From Micromussa lordhowensis (Eukaryota; Cnidaria; Anthozoa; Scleractinia; Lobophylliidae), in contig OZ026601.1 of assembly GCA_964020085.1 (NCBI GenBank), positions 32,744,348 to 32,808,347 of the forward strand: a stretch of DNA of 64,000 nt. The letters are read 5' to 3'. The position numbers and the translations under genes were made by a program. Below, one piece after another: positions 38,013 through 50,225 of this stretch (positions are counted from its first letter, which is position 1; the number at the start of each line of letters is the position of its first letter). Under the pieces are notes generated by a model. That model was not told the DNA's origin and did no database searches. It saw nothing but the letters and a program-made list of their open reading frames with translations.

Positions 38013-38489
38013 TGCGATCCTCCTTTATCGGTTCTTGTCATGTTGGTGTCTCGAAACGTTTTTCACGTAGTATCAGCCTTGCAGTCTATTGTCTTTATAC
38101 CATTTTTTTTTGGGGGGGGGGCTGATCAGGTCTCTTGCAGATCCTACGTTGGCAGCGCTTATCGTATGCGGTCCCTTGCAGTTAGTCACTCATTTATGTA
38201 TTTTCGGACCGTAGGTCTTTCAGATCCGATACGCTGCGTTTTAAAGCATGGTACTGGCCATGCGGTTAAATGTTTGAATGTTTAGGCCGGCTTTGTCCAG
38301 CCAAATTTATTTTTTGCTTTTCGAGACACCTATCGTGACACTTTGGCCTCCTTGCGCCCTGAAGCACGTGATGTGGCAACGCGTGTTTCAGGGCGCAAGT
38401 GAGTTCAAAGTACGGAACTTGGTATGGAACGGGTCATTTTGCAATTTATGTGCGTTGGCTCTTTGGCTGGCGTTACATATCTTCGCTAC

Positions 38490-38534
38490 ACAGTGCTGAC
38501 GAGCCCCAATAAGGGCGAAACAGCTGTCCACTGT
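38490..38534 (+). ncRNA. Hammerhead ribozyme, tandem unit 2
   Basis: Identical motif to unit 1; predicted cleavage after C38528, 522 bases from the first site. Confidence 0.85.
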
Positions 38535-39005
38535 TGCGATCCTCCTTTATTGGTTCTTGTCATGTTGGTGTCTCGAAACGTTTTTCACGTAGTGTCAGCC
38601 TTGCAATCTATTGTCTTTATACCATTTTTTGGGGGGGCTGATCAGGTCTCTTACAGATCCTACGTTGGCAGCGCTTATCGTATGCGGTCCCTTGCAGTTA
38701 GTCACTCATTTATGTATTTTCGGACCGTAGGTCTTTCAGATCCGATACGCTGCGTTTTAAAGCATGGTACTGGCCATGCGGTTAAATGTTTGAATGTTTA
38801 GGCCGGCTTTGTCCAGCCAAATTTATTTTTTGCTTTTCGAGACACCTATCGTGACACTTTGGCCTCCTTGCGCCCTGAAGCACGTGATGTGGCAACGCGT
38901 GTTTCAGGGCGCAAGTGAGTTCAAAGTACGGAACTTGATATGGAACGGGTCATTTTGCAATTTATGTGCGTCGGCTCTTTGGCTGGCGTTACATATCTTC
39001 GCTAC

Positions 39006-39050
39006 ACAGTGCTGACGAGCCCCAATAAGGGCGAAACAGCTGTCCACTGT
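39006..39050 (+). ncRNA. Hammerhead ribozyme, tandem unit 3
   Basis: Identical motif; predicted cleavage after C39044, 516 bases from the second site. Units 2-3 would release a 516-nt RNA. Confidence 0.85.
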
Positions 39051-39406
39051 TGCGATCCTCCTTTATCGGTTCTTGTCATGTTGGTGTCTCGAAACGTTTT
39101 TCACGTAGTATCAGCCTTGCAGTCTATTGTCTTTATACCATTATTTATACGTCTGTGCACATGAACCAATCGTAAGCAAAGTTATCTAATTTCGCATGCA
39201 GATAGCCGTAAAATACATACATACATCGATCCACCGTGGAATCATCAATTGTGGAATAAATTGTACGTGTCAAAACTAAACAGCGTCGATAAAATCCAAT
39301 GAAATCTTCTAAGAAGTATGTGATAACTGAACTACATCTGATAAGAAGCGAACAAAGGTATTTTGATTTAGATACATGCGCCGAACCGTGAAACCCTCCC
39401 TTTAAG

Positions 39407-41228
39407 AATAATGGGACCAATCGCTTTATGGCAAACACAACACATGTCCACAACACATAAATCCTTATACGCAGGTGGCGGACAACTCCACATAGGAGGT
39501 CTGGTGCGCCGTACAAAGATCCATGTTTACCTCGTGTACCCTTTCACAGTTTATATCGACCATTTATCGCATTGGACTCGCTAGTTGTTGGCGTCGATGG
39601 ACAAGTTTCCTTGGCAAAATTATTTAATTTCTCAGAAAAGTGATAAGTGGCGTAAACGAGCCAGAACTTTTTTAGACCTAATAAAGAAATCAAGTACTTG
39701 TGAAGGTCGACTTCAACCAAATTCTAGGACTTTCTAAGACAGCTACTAAATTTTCAAGATTTTGGGAACCGTATGAATTCCGGTTTAGTTCGATGCTCAG
39801 TTGCACCCCCGGCGGTCGATTCCGTTTGTAGTGCGTCCGCAGTTTCATGTTAAAGTTATCTGCAGCGCTTGCCAAAACATGAAGAAGAATGCACTTACTT
39901 ACGGCTTGACTTCGTTCTTGATAGGCTGCGCAGCTATGGGATCTCCGATCATGTGGAAATGCACAACTACGTTACGATATCATCGCCAGCTGTGTTTCTT
40001 CGGGAATATGGCAGTCAATCAGAATGCGTGACTTCTCCCCAGTACTATACCGCGAGTGAATTACGAGAACTTGCTACGACATAATATAACTTTAAAACAT
40101 CAAGATAAACCAAATGCACAGCAGCATAAGTGAAGTCGAATAATGCATAATTCATTTTCCGAAGCCTTCGTGGTAATACCAGTAATATCTTGATCGCATT
40201 ACTTTACTGGGAAACGATTAATCGCGTTGCATGATGTTGAACGATTACGTTCCGCGAAAAGCGGAAGTTAAGAAAACGCTGTAGGCAGGCTGAAATAAAA
40301 TTATTATGAAATATACCCCTCTTTTTTACGGTGGAACATGATGGCCTCTTTTGGGAACCACACCTTCTGCCGAGACCAAAATACGTTCTATTCAGTAGGA
40401 TGTCACTACTGTATTCAATTCTGCGAAATGCTGAACGATCGGACAAACAAAATGTTGAGTTCACTCGCCGTTTTGTATTAAGTCACAGTATATTTTGCCC
40501 TTAACACACCGGAAGAATATCTTTTCAGTATATTGCCGGTTTTCACTGTCACACCATCATCAAAACCATTCAACAAATTAAGTCAAGAATCAAAGAAATA
40601 AAAGAAGATGAATATACAAACAGTCTCACAAAGATTCAGGTCTGTGCGATGTTTCGTGCAGGAGATATTGAGAAAATGTTTTACTCAAGTATGGACACGC
40701 CATGTTTGTGTCCCGCTGAGGGGCACAAATATGGCGGCCGGAAGCTAACAAAAACATTTGTCATTGCGTTTTGCTATAAAAAGCTCTGAGAGCGCGCTCT
40801 TAACCATCTTTTTGAGCACTTATTCTCATACAAGGACTGTTCAGATTACGAAATCTCAATGTCACTTTTTTGACCTACGTGACAGGATTCTTGGCCTACA
40901 TTGTATATCGTGTCACGCAAAAAAGACGAAAACCCCTATCAAACTGAAAATTTGTAAAAATGATAAGTCTTCAGCCGTTCTAATAACTAACTTAACTAAA
41001 ATCTCAAAAGGACTGATAATTCCTTACTTTTTAATTTTGATGACGTCAAGTGAAAACCCGGCAAGAATTGTCATGTCTTCACGGATTCTTTGAAACTAGT
41101 TTTTATTAGTTGTACCGCCTCCTTCCGTCGAACCGAACGACGGCGTTATATTACAAGAATAGATCTAGTGTATTCGATACTTTGTAGAAAAGTAGAAATA
41201 TCATTAAAAAGCATTTATAGCTGTTTAA
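39407..41228. other. Host spacer, no gene recognised
   Basis: Short ORFs on both strands without domains or matched splice sites. Nothing else seen. Confidence 0.4.
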
Positions 41229-41596
41229 GGGCCTGATTACATGAGCCGGGCTGGCCCGGTTAGCCGGGCTGCTTCGATGTGCCGAGATGACTTTCAGCCC
41301 GGTATTACATGAGGCGAGCCAGCCCGGTTGATGGCTGATGCGATGAACCGTGGGAAACCGGAGCAAGCTTGATTTTGTACTCTCATTGGCTTAACGAGCC
41401 GGGCTGGCCCGGCAAATGCGATTACATGGAGAAATCTCAGCCCGGTTAGCCGGGATCCCGGCACTGCGATACCGGGATCTCGGCTAACCGGGCTGGCCCG
41501 GTTGTCATGTAATCGCGAAGTTGATTTTTGTTGCGTTGAACAAGCGTGCCGAGATCCCGGCAAACTGACACCAGCCCGGCTCATGTAATCAGGCCC
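41229..41596. mobile_element. PIF/Harbinger-like MITE, 368 bp
   Basis: Terminal inverted repeats of about 26 bp, GGGCCTGATTACATGAGCC... and its exact complement ending ATCAGGCCC, flanked by a 3-bp duplication TAA on both sides. TWA 3-bp duplications and GGG/GGC termini fit PIF/Harbinger. The interior is rich in CCCGGTTAGCCGGG sub-repeats. No transposase. Confidence 0.7.
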
Positions 41597-41930
41597 TAAG
41601 TGCATCAATCAACCAACTCACAAAAGTCTACAGAAAGTATCAGGGACGTCACAACCCTAATGTCGTTCAAAGGCAAGATACCCCAACTCAATATAAGTGA
41701 ACTCTTAGATGATGGCTGCGCAGGCTGTAGCCTCTGCTCTTCTTGACTGCTGTATATTTTTTACTATAAATCCCGTAATTAGATAACTGTAGATATTTTA
41801 CCTATCACTTATATAGCATTTAGTTTGTTAATTGTTCCCTAATTGGTGTCCCCAAATTAGTAAGGGATTCTTTTTCCCTAGCTAGATGGCCTCTGACACT
41901 TTAATAAAGTTTCTATCTACCTATCTAAGG
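41597..41930 (+). mobile_element. CR1/Rex1-like LINE 3' end fragment
   Basis: Encodes a C-terminal ISELLDDGCAGCSLCSS-type cysteine knuckle like that of the LINE at 31830-32780, followed by a 3' UTR with GGTGTCCCCAAATTAGTAAG and a TCTATC-type tail at 41911-41927. Severely 5'-truncated. Confidence 0.7.
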
Positions 41931-41954
41931 CCCTTCTGGAAATTTATTAAAACC

Positions 41955-42473
41955 AGTCAGTGTAAAACGCAGACTGCGGACTGCGGACTGCGGACTGCAG
42001 ACCAAGGATAAAAGGCAGACTTAGAGTAAAATGCAGTCTACAGACCAGGGGCAAAATACAGACTACAAACTTTTAAAGTGCATGCTATGTTATTTTCATT
42101 ATCACGTGCTGACCGTAAACAGGATTATTCAGGCTAATTGCAGTGAAAGTCTGACCTCCGGTTGAGCCTGAATATCACTCAGGTTAGCCTGAATAACGCT
42201 CTGATTAGCCTGAATAACGCTCTGATTAGCTTGAATAACGCTCTGATTAGCTTGAATAACGCTCTGATTAGCTTGAATAACGCTCTGATTAGCTTGAATA
42301 ACGCTCTGATTGCCTGTTTACGGTTAGCTTTCAATGATGGAAATGGTAACACGATTCAGTTAAAAAGACTGTAGTCTAGATCTGCAGTATGCGTTTAAGC
42401 CTGGTCTGTAGTCTTCATTTTACCCTCAGTGTGCATTATACCTCCGGTCTGCAGTCTGTGTTTTACACTGACC
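41955..42473. mobile_element. MITE-like element with inner 21-bp tandem repeat
   Basis: Inverted ends AGTCAGTGTAAAACGCAGAC at left and the complement (GTCTGTGTTTTACACTGAC) at right. Next to the left end GGACTGC repeats; at 42180-42310 a 21-bp unit (GCTTGAATAACGCTCTGATTA) occurs about six times. The ORF across the unit is repeat-derived. Confidence 0.6.
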
Positions 42474-44401
42474 GTTAATAAAACGCAACATTCCGCGATT
42501 AAAAATTTATCAAACACTGCTGAATCTTTAAAGGAAAGCGATTTTCGTGCTTGGCTTCTTTAGGTTTGTATTTCTTTCGAGTTCTGTGCTTATTTGTGAT
42601 TGGCCAGCAGTGGGTGCCTTGTTCATGATAGTTTCTTTGGGAGATGAAGGAGGGAAGGGCTGGCCGGCTATGATAGTCTGTAAAAAATGCTTCTGTTAAC
42701 TAGTTAAGTATTACTTTTCACTCCCTCGCTTTCGCTTCATTTGTTAATTCATTTAATCATGTCAAAGTAAAACAAGCTTTAATATACAAGTTACGTAATG
42801 CACCTGTTGAGACTCAGCGCTTAGGGAGGTAAACCATAAAACTGGTATAATTAGCCAAAACTGGTACCAGTTGGGATCTGACATCTTCTCTTTACGCCCA
42901 TTGTAAATAACATTAACAAGGATTCGATGGGAAGTTTAGTTTTGGTGCATCTAGAAAGATTTTCACTAATACATTTTCGCGAAAAAATAAAAACACTGAT
43001 CGATTTCCGGTCTAAAGACGTTTAACCTGGTAGAGTTTTGGAAAGAAAACAGAAACGGTATTTCTTCAAAATAATTTAGTCAATTTGTGTTCTCCTAAGC
43101 TACTTACAGCATTTGGCTTTTGATTCAGGAGGCTGCAAGCGTGATATTCCTGAATTGGGAACTGAAAATAAGTACATTCTCAGCTTCAAAACTACAGTAA
43201 CACATTTAATTATCGGCGAGCCATCTAACCAAAATAAATATTCTATGGCGTTGTAACGACAGGAGATAGCATTAAACACGAATAAAGAATTATAACAAAA
43301 GCTTGTCAAGAGAACACCTGCATTTACCCCTCTCCCACTTCCCCGCAAGCTGAAAGGGGCCCCCGGACTTGTCCATGTGCAAGGAGAAGCTGTTCGCTGT
43401 CATGTCTCCATTTCAACATCCCGCCAGCATCAGCGTGCTAGGATCTTTGCCTAAGACATGCCTTCTCCTACTCCACCGAAAGTAAAGTACAATAGACGTA
43501 TAGTGCGCTGCCTGCAACAACTGACATGATTTTGAGGTGTGTCGTATGATGGCTAACGGGAAAATTAATGTGAAAAAAATCTAGGAGACACAATGCAATG
43601 TAACAGGTGTGTTAATTAGTTATTTAAATTCGTTTCTTGGCTTTGATTCCGATTCAGGTTTCCACTAACTTTCGCCACAGCGTTCGCAATTTCCTTAAAA
43701 TAGATAACAACAACCAACTTTAATATGAAAAATCCAGCTTCCTTTTGCGGATGTAAAAGCAGTTTTATTATAGCCGGATATGTCATAGCTTTGATTACTT
43801 ATATGCTCATCATGGCTATTCACGTCTGGAATTAAATTCACCTGTTTTGTTTACACGCTTTGTGCTAGCAGGGTTCGACCACAAAATAGCGGAGGAAGCG
43901 AATTCAACCAATCACGGACGAGATGTACCCCGCCGAAACACTTGGGTGTAACGCTTAACTCGCAAATCTCAGCAGCTTCTGGGCCTAAGCCAACAGTAAA
44001 CAAAACTAACCAAAAGTTAACTTTCGTGATTTCATTAGCACGTAATCAAGCAAAGAAAACCATAACGTGGAAACACTGAAACGCAAGTGCCACAACAAAC
44101 CGTGAATCTGCAAGTTGTAAGGTGTGTTTTGAAGACAAATGTGTTCTCTTTCTGGACCGCAGACAAACTCGTCAGACGTTCAACACAGCGGTATCCAACG
44201 GACACCTTAAATAATTTTTCCACGCGATTGTTTTACGTTTGTCATCTGCGTTGCACGAAGCAACCGAAAGTTATAGACTGAGGAGTTTTTAAAGCATCTA
44301 GACAGGAATATTTCCCATATTCTTTTCTCAAAATTTAAAGGGATGCAAATGGTTCTGGAGAAGCTGTGACACAATTAACGTAAAAGGTGGCCTATTCAAA
44401 A
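42474..44401. other. 5' flank of the cadherin gene
   Basis: No upstream coding exon was found. The promoter and 5' UTR of the cadherin should lie here, but no TATA box or initiator could be assigned with confidence. Confidence 0.4.
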
Positions 44402-46556
44402 ATGCGGCTGTTTGTCATCACAGAATTTTGCGTGCTTCTGATTCTATCACACTTGGCGTTTAACGCGATAGCAGAATGGAAGAATCTTATCGAAGTTAAC
44501 GTGCCTGAAGGAAAGTTAGAAGACCCCGTTATTTACGATGAGTTTCCTTATCCAACCGGTGATGAAAAGTATACGCTGTTATACGCACAGAAAGGAGATT
44601 CGCTCTACGAAGTTGTTTTATTCCAGGTCTCCGATATCGGCGTCATAACAACAGTTCAACCTCTGATTTACGAGAAAGGAAAAGCAAACCAGTACGACTT
44701 GACGATCGTCCGAAGATCTTCCAAGGAGACAAACGGAGGACTGGCTGCCACTGTGCGGGTGACGGTGCAAGACGCGAATATCTTCCCGCCAGCTTTTCCT
44801 TTTAGTTTATACAACGGTACCATCAAAGAAAATTCGCCAGAAGGGACTGTAGTTCTGGGCTTGGAAAACTGCCACGCAGAAGACCGCGATGAATCCGGGA
44901 TAAAAACGTACAAAATTATCAAAGGGAACGAGAGGGGATATCTTAAAGTTGAAAAATACGACGTGGGTGAAAAAAGTTTCTTGCGGTTGCTAGCGACGAA
45001 CAAGCCTATCAAGCAAGGGAAAACCACACCCTTCATGACGTTGGTCGTCGAGGCTGAAGATATGAGAGTTCCGCCATTAACAGCCCGTACAACCATCGGC
45101 GTCAAGATAGGAGAAGCGAACGACCACGGTCCTGTTTTTAGCGAAAGCAGCTACGAGCAAGAAATAAGCGAAGACACCTGGCTCATGAGCTCAATTATGA
45201 GGGTGCAAGCTACCGACAAAGACGAAGGAGTAAGTGGAGAGGTGTATTATTTCCTCCATACTTTGTCGAGCTTTTTTACCATTAATGCCTTCACGGGAGT
45301 CATAACTCTAGTTCGCGAGTTGGATTACTCACAGAGCGCACAGCGCCTGCATCAACTGACGGTAACAGCACGTGACGCAGGAATTCCCTTTGAGCAAGCG
45401 TCAGTCGATGTTAAGATCACTGTAAGTAAAGACATCCCCAACTATCCTTTCCCAGCGTCCCCGAACTCCGGTCAACAAAACACTGCCCCTTTCTTCCCTG
45501 AAGCACCTTACCATTTTACAATTTACACCTCATTTCCGGTAAAAGCGAGTCTTGGCGCCATCTATGCATGGGACAATGATCTACCAGGGCCCAACAAGCA
45601 GCTGCGGTACTTTCTAGGCAGCCCCTCCAGTCATTTTAGTCTCGACATGTACAGTGGTGTTTTGACGGTGACTAATGACCTCGCTGTACAGACATACAGT
45701 TTGCAAGTGCGTGCTGACGATCAGGGTAGCCCTAAAAAATCCGCCGAGGCCCAGGTGAAAATCAAAGTGCAACATGAAGACAATCCCAATAATCGACCCT
45801 CTTTCAGTAATCCTGTACAAGCTATAACAGTTGCAGAGAATACTGAGGTTGGTAAATCTGTATTTCGAGCTTCGGCGAACTCTGGCTCAAGCTCGGGCGT
45901 CGTATACTCGGCAATCTTCGGTTCCGCGATGCCATACTTCGAACTAGACGAGAAGACTGGGGTGCTGAAGACCGCCGCCCCACTGGACAGAGAAAAACAC
46001 GCAGAGTATGACTTGATGATAGAGGCGAGAAACGAAGAGAAAATTCCCCGACATAGCAATCTATACCTCGTGATACACATAACAGATATTGATGACTCCT
46101 ACCCGGACTTCACCAGGCCAGTTTACGACGCCAGCGTGCCCGAGCGCAACCCAGAGGGGACCTTTGTCACCGTAATCCATGCAATAGATCAAGACAGTGC
46201 TTCTATCACTTACGACGTTTCCAGCTCGTCCGAATTTAAAATTGAAGCGAGCACAGGTGTAATAAGAACGAAAAGAAAGCTTGACAGAGCAACTGGCGAC
46301 AGAAGATTTTTACTTTATGTGACGGCAGCGGACGGAGCAGGAAGGACCTCGACCGCGATCGTCAATATTGATGTCACCACTGCGCACGATTCAGCTCCCA
46401 AATTTAATTCGGAATCGTACAGGGTTTCTGTGCGTGAAGGACAGGGAAAGGTACCGAACTTATTATGCATTGCAGCGACCGGAAGTAACGGTGCAGTAAA
46501 ATATTCAATCAAATCTGGTGGTCCAGCAGGGAAATTTAAGATCAATGAGATCACAG
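44402..46556 (+). CDS. Giant Fat/Dachsous-type cadherin, exon 1 (signal peptide, about 7 cadherin repeats)
   Basis: ATG 44402 is chosen because it opens a signal peptide (MRLFVITEFCVLLILSHLAF, then NAIAEW); the frame extends upstream only to a GTG. The 718 codons contain successive extracellular cadherin repeats marked by calcium-linker motifs such as DANIFPP, EANDHGPVF, DNPNNRPSF and DIDDSYPDF, with inner motifs DREKHAEYDL and ATDKDEG. The exon ends at CACAG/GTAAG in phase 1. Eight exons (to 61321) join in frame to 2,461 codons, all cadherin repeats, with no membrane segment yet, so the gene continues past the window. Such proteins act at the cell surface in homophilic or heterophilic adhesion and planar polarity. 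Fat-like, Dachsous-like or a cnidarian-specific cadherin cannot be separated without the C-terminus. Confidence 0.88.
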
Positions 46557-48207
46557 GTAAGAATTAACCACGATTTGTATTTATGGCATCGTGTTATTCA
46601 TGCGTTAGTGACACTACAGTGACTTAACTTGTAATAATGTCTTTCTCGTAAGGGAAGGACTGTTTTGCTGGGGTTTTTTTCCGTAATAGTAATAGTTTTT
46701 CTTTTCGATTTGTTCCATGCACTTCTTTTCCGTGGCTCGCTTTGCACAATTTCAAGTTTCCCTCGAGGTTTCTCCTGTAGGATTTTTTTGGGTAATCCTT
46801 AATTCCCCTCCAAAAAAAAATTTTGACCCATTTTTCCCCCTACGTTTATTTTTAACGTTTCGTTTTTATTCTTCTGTAACCCTAGGTCTTTTTTGCAAGC
46901 CACAATTTATCGGATTCAAATGTTTTACAAACCCTTCTTCAGTGTAACCAGACTTATCCTTACAACTGGATCTTACCCTGCAGTTCTTCTCTGCTAATCA
47001 ATTAATTAAATCAGTCTGATTATAAGGAAAGACATATTGCCATATTGAATCGTGACATTCTTTAACAAGAAAGAAATAACTTCTTCTAGATCTTAAGCAA
47101 CCGCGACAAAACAGCCATTATATTTTTAATATGAGAGATAACCGCCTTTGATATCAATATATGCCTCATTCATTTTGGGGCTGTCGATTGTCTTTACTAA
47201 TAGATGACGAGCGATTTAGTAATTAGGACATAAAGTTTGAGGTTGCGACAAAAATTGTATCTTGAATTTTTGAAAGTTTATTGAGCAGCTGTCATGAACT
47301 ATATGAAAATTAGGAACAAATACAATCTTCAGTCTTATCTTATTTTTATTCACGACATCCTGAAATTGGAAGAATTACTCAGAAATAGTTTCGGGGCGCG
47401 TCACTAATTAAGCTTGCGTCTAGTTGGTTTTTCTACATAAACCACAAATCATTTTGATCGATATCTGAAATGAATCAGTGCTTTGTTTTTTTCCTGACTC
47501 GTAAATGAGGATTTTGAAGCACATTTCGTGATTACAACCAGGTAATTTGCCAACACTTTTGACAAACGGATATGTTTAAGTTCTACTAATCTAACTTTCA
47601 CATAAACATAATTCAATTTCTGGCTCAGACGAATGAGTCTCTTTTTACTTTAATTAAAAAGTTATTAGCTCAATGAAAAGAACTCTGCAGGTGTCTGTTG
47701 TGTTTGAAACCTCAGGGGAGATAAACCTGTGATTTAATTGGTTCACTTGCATGAAGATCCGCCAAAAAATCAATATCATTGAAAATAGAGGAGGAAATAT
47801 CGCTGTGAGACTCCTTGTGAACGGCGGAAAGCTCGAAAATTAAGCAAAAATCTCACGAAACTGAAGCTTACGAAAACTCTATGTAGAGTGAGTGTTCTTT
47901 CTTTCAACTATTTGTTCAGTTGTACTGTTTCAAGCGATCTTTTCCCCAGGCGCCCGCTTAAAATCACGAGGCCGAATTGTCAAAATGTAGTATTTCTGAA
48001 ATTTTTTTAAAAAATTCTACAATGGCATTTCATTGGAAACACGCAAAAAAAACTTGCCGCTGCAATATATGCGCAGGTCTTCTAAAACACAAGCGGCAGG
48101 GTCGCCATTGTTGCCAATGTTAAAATTAAATAGAAAAAGTCTGCTAAAATATATAACAACGTTCTTTTGTATCCAAATATTTCGCGATCTTTAATTCTTG
48201 TCAACAG
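46557..48207 (+). other. Cadherin intron 1
   Basis: Donor GTAAGA, acceptor TCTTGTCAACAG. AT-rich; no repeat or gene recognised inside. Confidence 0.75.
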
Positions 48208-48844
48208 GAACGCTTTCCACACAGAAATCGTTTAACTTCAAGTTCGAGAGAAGCGGCTACAGATTTCAAGTTGAAGCTAAAGACGAAAGCTCTCCAAAAG
48301 CGTCAACAGCGTCGGTGACAGTGCTAATTACAAATGAAGATGGGCCTCCAATCTTCACGAAGAAGAACTATGACGTTACAACAGTGGAAAACGTGGCTTC
48401 GGGAACCATACTTCTTGCCAGTGGTGACATCGATGGTAAGGGAGCGTTTCGTTTTTCTGTCGAAGAAGATAAATCTTCGTCTGATTTTGAATGTACTTTA
48501 GATGACATCAAAACAACAGACGTGCTTGATCACTTTCGAGTCTCTCGTGTCGGATGGGAATGCCAATTAAAAGCGATTAAAAATTTCAGGCAGCTTTCCA
48601 CCCGAGAATTCAAATTCCAAGTGCGCGTGGCCAGCATCTCACAGCGAAATCTATACGGTACAGCTGGCGTGACAGTCAAAGTGACAGATACGGATGACCA
48701 CCTCCCTGAGTTCACGCAATCCTCGTATTGGGCGTCTGTCGCCAGCAATACCGACTCGGGAACTATTCTGTTACAGGTTACAGCTACTGACAAGGATAAC
48801 CCGAGGAAAATTGACTTTGTGTATGAACTTCAGCCAAAGGAAAG
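48208..48844 (+). CDS. Cadherin exon 2 (about 2 repeats)
   Basis: Starts after AACAG with phase matching exon 1 (G/GA gives glycine). Contains VEAKDESSPKASTASVTVLITNEDGPPIF and DTDDHLPEF linkers and a cysteine pair (DFECTL, WECQL). Ends AAAG/GTGCGT in phase 2. Confidence 0.88.
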
Positions 48845-50130
48845 GTGCGTGACTATTTTTTAATAATCATTCACAACAAATTTTACAAAAACTGCAGAAA
48901 TTCTCGCGCGCTCATTGGCTAATATTCACCGTCAATAAGCGGACAGACACATTAATATATATTTATACAATGAGCAAGAGTGGACAATTTGACAATTTGT
49001 TATTGTAAAAAACAAATTAACGTCAGTTTTTCATGCGTCTGTCCTGTTACTGACAATGCATTTCGCCATAACATTGTCAAAGTAGTATGCATATCGCCTC
49101 GTGAATCCACAGCCACTTTGACAATGTTATGACGAAATTCGTGATCAATAACAGGACAGACCACTGCAGCACTATATTAGGGAGCTTAAGCAATGATGAC
49201 ACCGAGGTTGATGCCTAGTACAACGGATCCATCTTTTCAATACTCCGATCAGTCTAACAAACAGTTAAACATAATGGTGCAAAGGACCGCAAACGAAAAT
49301 GCTGCCTGTTTACGTAGGATCTGTATCGAGGCAACGACATGATATTCTGGATTTTTCCTATTGTCCCTTGTCACGCGTTTTGCATGTGACATTGGCCAAT
49401 TTGCAAAAATTTGGATTTGAGTTTCATCTGAGGTCATCACCATCTGCATTCAGTGAGTATATGGATGTCAGTCAACCAGCTGATCACTTCATAGCTTGCT
49501 ACACCGTGCTGACGAGGCCCAACAAGGCCGAAACAGCTGTCCACGGTTGCAATTTGGCTTTCAGTTTGGACTCTATCATGTCGTTGCCCCGTTAAGCTTT
49601 CTACGCAGTATCAGCCTTGCATCATTGTTTGCTAGTCTAACAAAGCGCTTAAACTAAATGTGCCAAAATGTTAGCCATATTATTTAAAACTACCCTTGGT
49701 GACTCACGTTCCCCAAACTAGGCAGACGTTGGTCATTTCACGTTGTTGTTTTGTAGGGGACGGCAAAGAAATGTAGAAAGATTTGTAACACACGTGCGCA
49801 GCCATTATTCTACTTCAGTATTAAACCTTCTGTTGGGCGATATTCTCGTGTCCTGGTCTCCCTATAGTCTTGATGTTGTGCCAAATTCTCAGAACGTACA
49901 AAGGAATCAGTAAAGGAATAAGGTGGCTTACAATAAACCTGGAAACTAAAAGAAACCTAGATACCGAACAGAGGAGTCCTAGTAAATTACCAGGGTTCTT
50001 TACCATGTTAAATTCGCGTCATTCATGTTCTTTCGCTTGAGATGAAAATTGCTTAGAAGGAACTTACATTTTCTCTGAATTATCCATTTAATGTTTCTCC
50101 TTTCCTTTTTATTTCTTTCTTTTTTGACAG
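48845..50130 (+). other. Cadherin intron 2
   Basis: Contains a fold-back repeat (48900-49180, arms at about 49038-49085 and 49112-49160) and a Penelope/retrozyme-like fragment with a hammerhead (49250-49640). Acceptor is a long T-rich tract plus GACAG. Confidence 0.75.
49503..49547 (+). ncRNA. Hammerhead ribozyme in cadherin intron 2
   Basis: Stem I ACCGTG/CACGGT, CTGACGA, stem II GGCC/GGCC with loop CAACAA, GAAA, CAGCTG, predicted cleavage after C49541. Stem I and II differ from the 38-39 kb array by compensating changes, which supports real folding. Confidence 0.82.
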
Positions 50131-50225
50131 ATTCCAAATAGACAACAAAGGAATTGTTAAAACCGCTTCAACCACGTTGCCTGAAAACCGAGTTTTTAAC
50201 TTGAAAGTCACGGCTAAAGAAAAAG
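50131..50225 (+). CDS. Cadherin exon 3
   Basis: Small exon (95 bases), phase 2 in and phase 1 out. Encodes FQIDNKGIVKTAS...NRVFNLKVTAKEK, the second half of a repeat. Donor AAAAG/GTACCA. It completes the repeat begun in exon 2 and finished in exon 4. Confidence 0.8.

Larger units (their letters stand above)
37615..39152. mobile_element. Retrozyme/Penelope-like tandem array with hammerhead ribozymes
   Basis: Direct repeats of 13 bases (ATTATTTATACGT) flank the array at 37615-37627 and 39140-39152, probably a target duplication. Inside are one inverted partial unit (37628-37890) and then direct tandem units with a period of 522 then 516 bp (anchor AATTTATGTGCG at 37921, 38443, 38959). Each unit carries a hammerhead motif. 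The ORFs inside repeat with the DNA period and are not genes. Head-to-head plus tandem arrangement with hammerheads is known from Penelope-like elements and animal retrozymes. No Penelope RT/GIY-YIG ORF is present, so it is non-autonomous. Confidence 0.75.
37577..39406. mobile_element. Inverted-repeat element hosting the hammerhead array
   Basis: Ends are inverted: GAGGGAGGGTTTCACAGTTT at left (about 37582-37612 with GGCGCATGT) and the complement ATGCGCC...GTGAAACCCTCCC at right (about 39374-39402). A TTAA lies at both outer edges. The hammerhead tandem array 37628-39139 sits inside with its own 13-base direct repeats, so this looks like a nested insertion. Confidence 0.5.

Noticed and set aside
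37620..39164. Several 70-130-codon ORFs repeating along the hammerhead array
   Set aside because: They recur with the 516/522-bp DNA period and run across the ribozymes on both strands; no protein domain.
42180..42310. CRISPR-like or coding tandem repeat
   Set aside because: 21-bp units are directly adjacent without spacers, in a eukaryotic MITE-like element; the 70-codon ORF follows the period.
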